Shown piece after piece: positions 62,835 to 64,000 of a DNA stretch of 64,000 bases. Numbering within the stretch: position 1 is the stretch's first letter; every line of letters starts with the position of its first letter. Source of the DNA: Histomonas meleagridis (taxonomy: Eukaryota > Parabasalia > Tritrichomonadida > Dientamoebidae); assembly GCA_020186115.1 (NCBI GenBank), contig WSYJ01000001.1:806001-870000 (forward strand), given 5' to 3'. The position numbers and the translations under genes are program-made. Below the pieces are notes generated by a model. It had not been told where the DNA came from, did no database searches, and was given only the letters and a program-made list of their open reading frames with translations.

Positions 62835-63689
62835 TTAGTCAGGAAGAGCCATATTTGTATACATCGCTTCTTGTTGAGAAAGTGACATATTGTAAAATCT
62901 TACTCCTTTATCTATAGCCCGGATTTCATTCATTTCTTCTGGTGTTAGTTCGAAGTCAAAGATATCGATATTATCTTTGATATGTTGAGGATTTGAAGAC
63001 TTAGGGATAGCAATATTACCTTCTTGAATATGCCAACGAAGGATAATTTGTACATTGTTTTTCCCATATTTCTTAGCAAGTTTTGTGAAAACTGCTTCAT
63101 TAATTAACCTATGATTTCCATGTCCAATTGGATACCAACTTTCAAGAATTGTTCCGTAAGGTGCAATTCGTTTTTTAAGGTCATTTTGTTGATAATATGG
63201 ATGGCATTCAACTTGGAGAACAGATGGTTTTATAGTAGCAAAGTTAAAAACTTCTTCCAAACGTTCTGATTCAAAGTTACTTAATCCAATTGATCTAACT
63301 TTACCAGCATGTACAGCTTTTTCCATATCTTTCCATGCACCTTTATAATCTCCAACTTGTTGATGAAGAAGTAAAAGATCAATGTAATTGGTTTGAAGAC
63401 GTTGAAGCATTTTATCAATGGCTGCTGTTGTTTTTCCTTCACCATAATCACTTGGCCAAAGCTTTGATGTAACCCATATTTCTTCACGTGGAATTCCACT
63501 TTCTTTAATTGCTGCACCAACGCCGCGTTCATTTTGATATGCATGTGCTGTATCAATATGGCGATAACCAAGTGAAAGTGCTTGAAGGCATGCATTCTTG
63601 GTATTAGAATCACCATGAATCATAAAAACGCCAAATCCGAACTGAGGAATTTTTGTTCCATCATTTAGAGTGATATAAGTTTGATTCAT
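62835..63689 (-). CDS. Aldo-keto reductase
   Basis: A 284-residue (beta/alpha)8-barrel NADPH-dependent carbonyl reductase. The catalytic tetrad is complete: Asp46 and Tyr51 (HIDTAHAYQNE), Lys76 (WVTSKLWP) and His109 (DLLLLHQQ). The nucleotide-binding signature IPKSSNPQHIKDN is present, as are VRSIGLSNF and VLQVECHPYYQQ. The ATG at 63689 (MNQTYITLNDGTKIPQFGFG) fits the family start; the longer frame begins with TTG and is rejected. It resembles the 2,5-diketo-gluconate/aldehyde reductase group used for small aldehydes or prostaglandin-like substrates, but the substrate cannot be told. The stop is in TAAA. Confidence 0.93.
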   Translation of the reverse strand: MNQTYITLNDGTKIPQFGFGVFMIHGDSNTKNACLQALSLGYRHIDTAHAYQNERGVGAAIKESGIPREEIWVTSKLWPSDYGEGKTTAAIDKMLQRLQTNYIDLLLLHQQVGDYKGAWKDMEKAVHAGKVRSIGLSNFESERLEEVFNFATIKPSVLQVECHPYYQQNDLKKRIAPYGTILESWYPIGHGNHRLINEAVFTKLAKKYGKNNVQIILRWHIQEGNIAIPKSSNPQHIKDNIDIFDFELTPEEMNEIRAIDKGVRFYNMSLSQQEAMYTNMALPD

Positions 63690-64000
63690 AAATAAGTGAA
63701 GCGTAGAATTTGAACAATAAATTTCCAAATTAATTCATTTTTCAATGAGTTGATTCTGAATTACCGATAAATTTTGAATTAACTAAAAGCCGACCAAAAA
63801 AAAATTGAAAAATGATAATAAAATAATAAAACCATTTAATTGATTTTTATTGTTGTGCATTCATTCTTTATTAAATTTAGCTGGTTTAATTTTTATGTTA
63901 TGTAAAATATTAGGAAGCAATATATATCATGTGTATTTTTTAATTCGAGATCAGATCTGTTCCTGCTATTTATTTTACATGAACAATTTTTTCAAATTGT
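63690..64000. promoter_or_regulatory. Upstream of the aldo-keto reductase, right edge of window
   Basis: 311 bp with no gene. The first 100 bp should hold the reductase promoter. No clear AACGGTT motif; TACCGATAA at 63763-63771 is the closest match. Confidence 0.3.

Overview
The window is strongly AT-rich eukaryotic DNA with long uninterrupted reading frames, short gaps between genes and genes on both strands. The content points to a parabasalid flagellate, most likely a Tritrichomonas-type trichomonad. The reasons are several DUF3447/ankyrin genes, stop codons that often sit inside TAAA (the trichomonad poly(A) signal), Myb-site-like motifs next to start codons, and a meckelin gene (cilia or flagella). 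The species is inferred, not shown.

Layout. 1-1800: a DUF3447 gene running off the left edge and a decayed head-to-head relative. 1890-4493: methionine aminopeptidase 2 and a signal-anchored low-complexity protein. 4727-7379: a DUF3447 gene with eight downstream ankyrin units. 7616-15076: importin-beta-like HEAT protein, MOB1, a CDK-like pseudokinase, a HOOK-like coiled-coil protein and a COMMD3-like protein. 15400-17422: a second complete DUF3447/ankyrin gene. 18203-21643: a RalGAP/tuberin-like Rap-GAP protein. 21707-23760: a third DUF3447/ankyrin gene ending in an acidic tail. 24680-48462: a large inverted duplication. 49808-63689: Sac-domain phosphoinositide phosphatase, ribosomal protein eL33, a small unknown protein, a coiled-coil RasGEF, meckelin, VPS29, a BAR/SH3-like protein and an aldo-keto reductase.

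Inverted duplication. The left arm (about 24680-35266) and right arm (about 36982-48462) carry the same genes in mirror order: a long ankyrin-array gene, a second DUF3447 gene, archaeal-type phosphoglycerate mutase, a multi-pass membrane protein and the C-terminal part of a type I membrane protein. They flank a unique spacer of about 1.7 kb. The arms differ mainly by ankyrin unit number (5 left, 11 right), a 102-bp in-frame deletion in the right membrane protein, and many single-base insertions, mostly in homopolymers.

The most unusual observation is the layout of the ankyrin arrays. In every array the unit is almost always exactly 170 bp: 99 nt encoding one 33-residue ankyrin repeat plus 71 nt that carry stop codons and shift the frame. 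Removing 71 nt at the same relative place after every unit, including after the long first exon, joins exon 1, all repeats and a terminal half-repeat with its own stop into one reading frame. The 71-nt inserts do not have GT-AG ends compatible with that frame, but share a TTTGGAAATTA-like element near their 3' end. They may be non-canonical introns, or another kind of removed or bypassed sequence.

Several single-copy genes fit vesicle traffic and small-GTPase signalling (VPS29, COMMD3-like, Sac phosphatase, Rap-GAP, RasGEF, BAR/SH3), next to housekeeping genes (MetAP2, eL33, importin, phosphoglycerate mutase).
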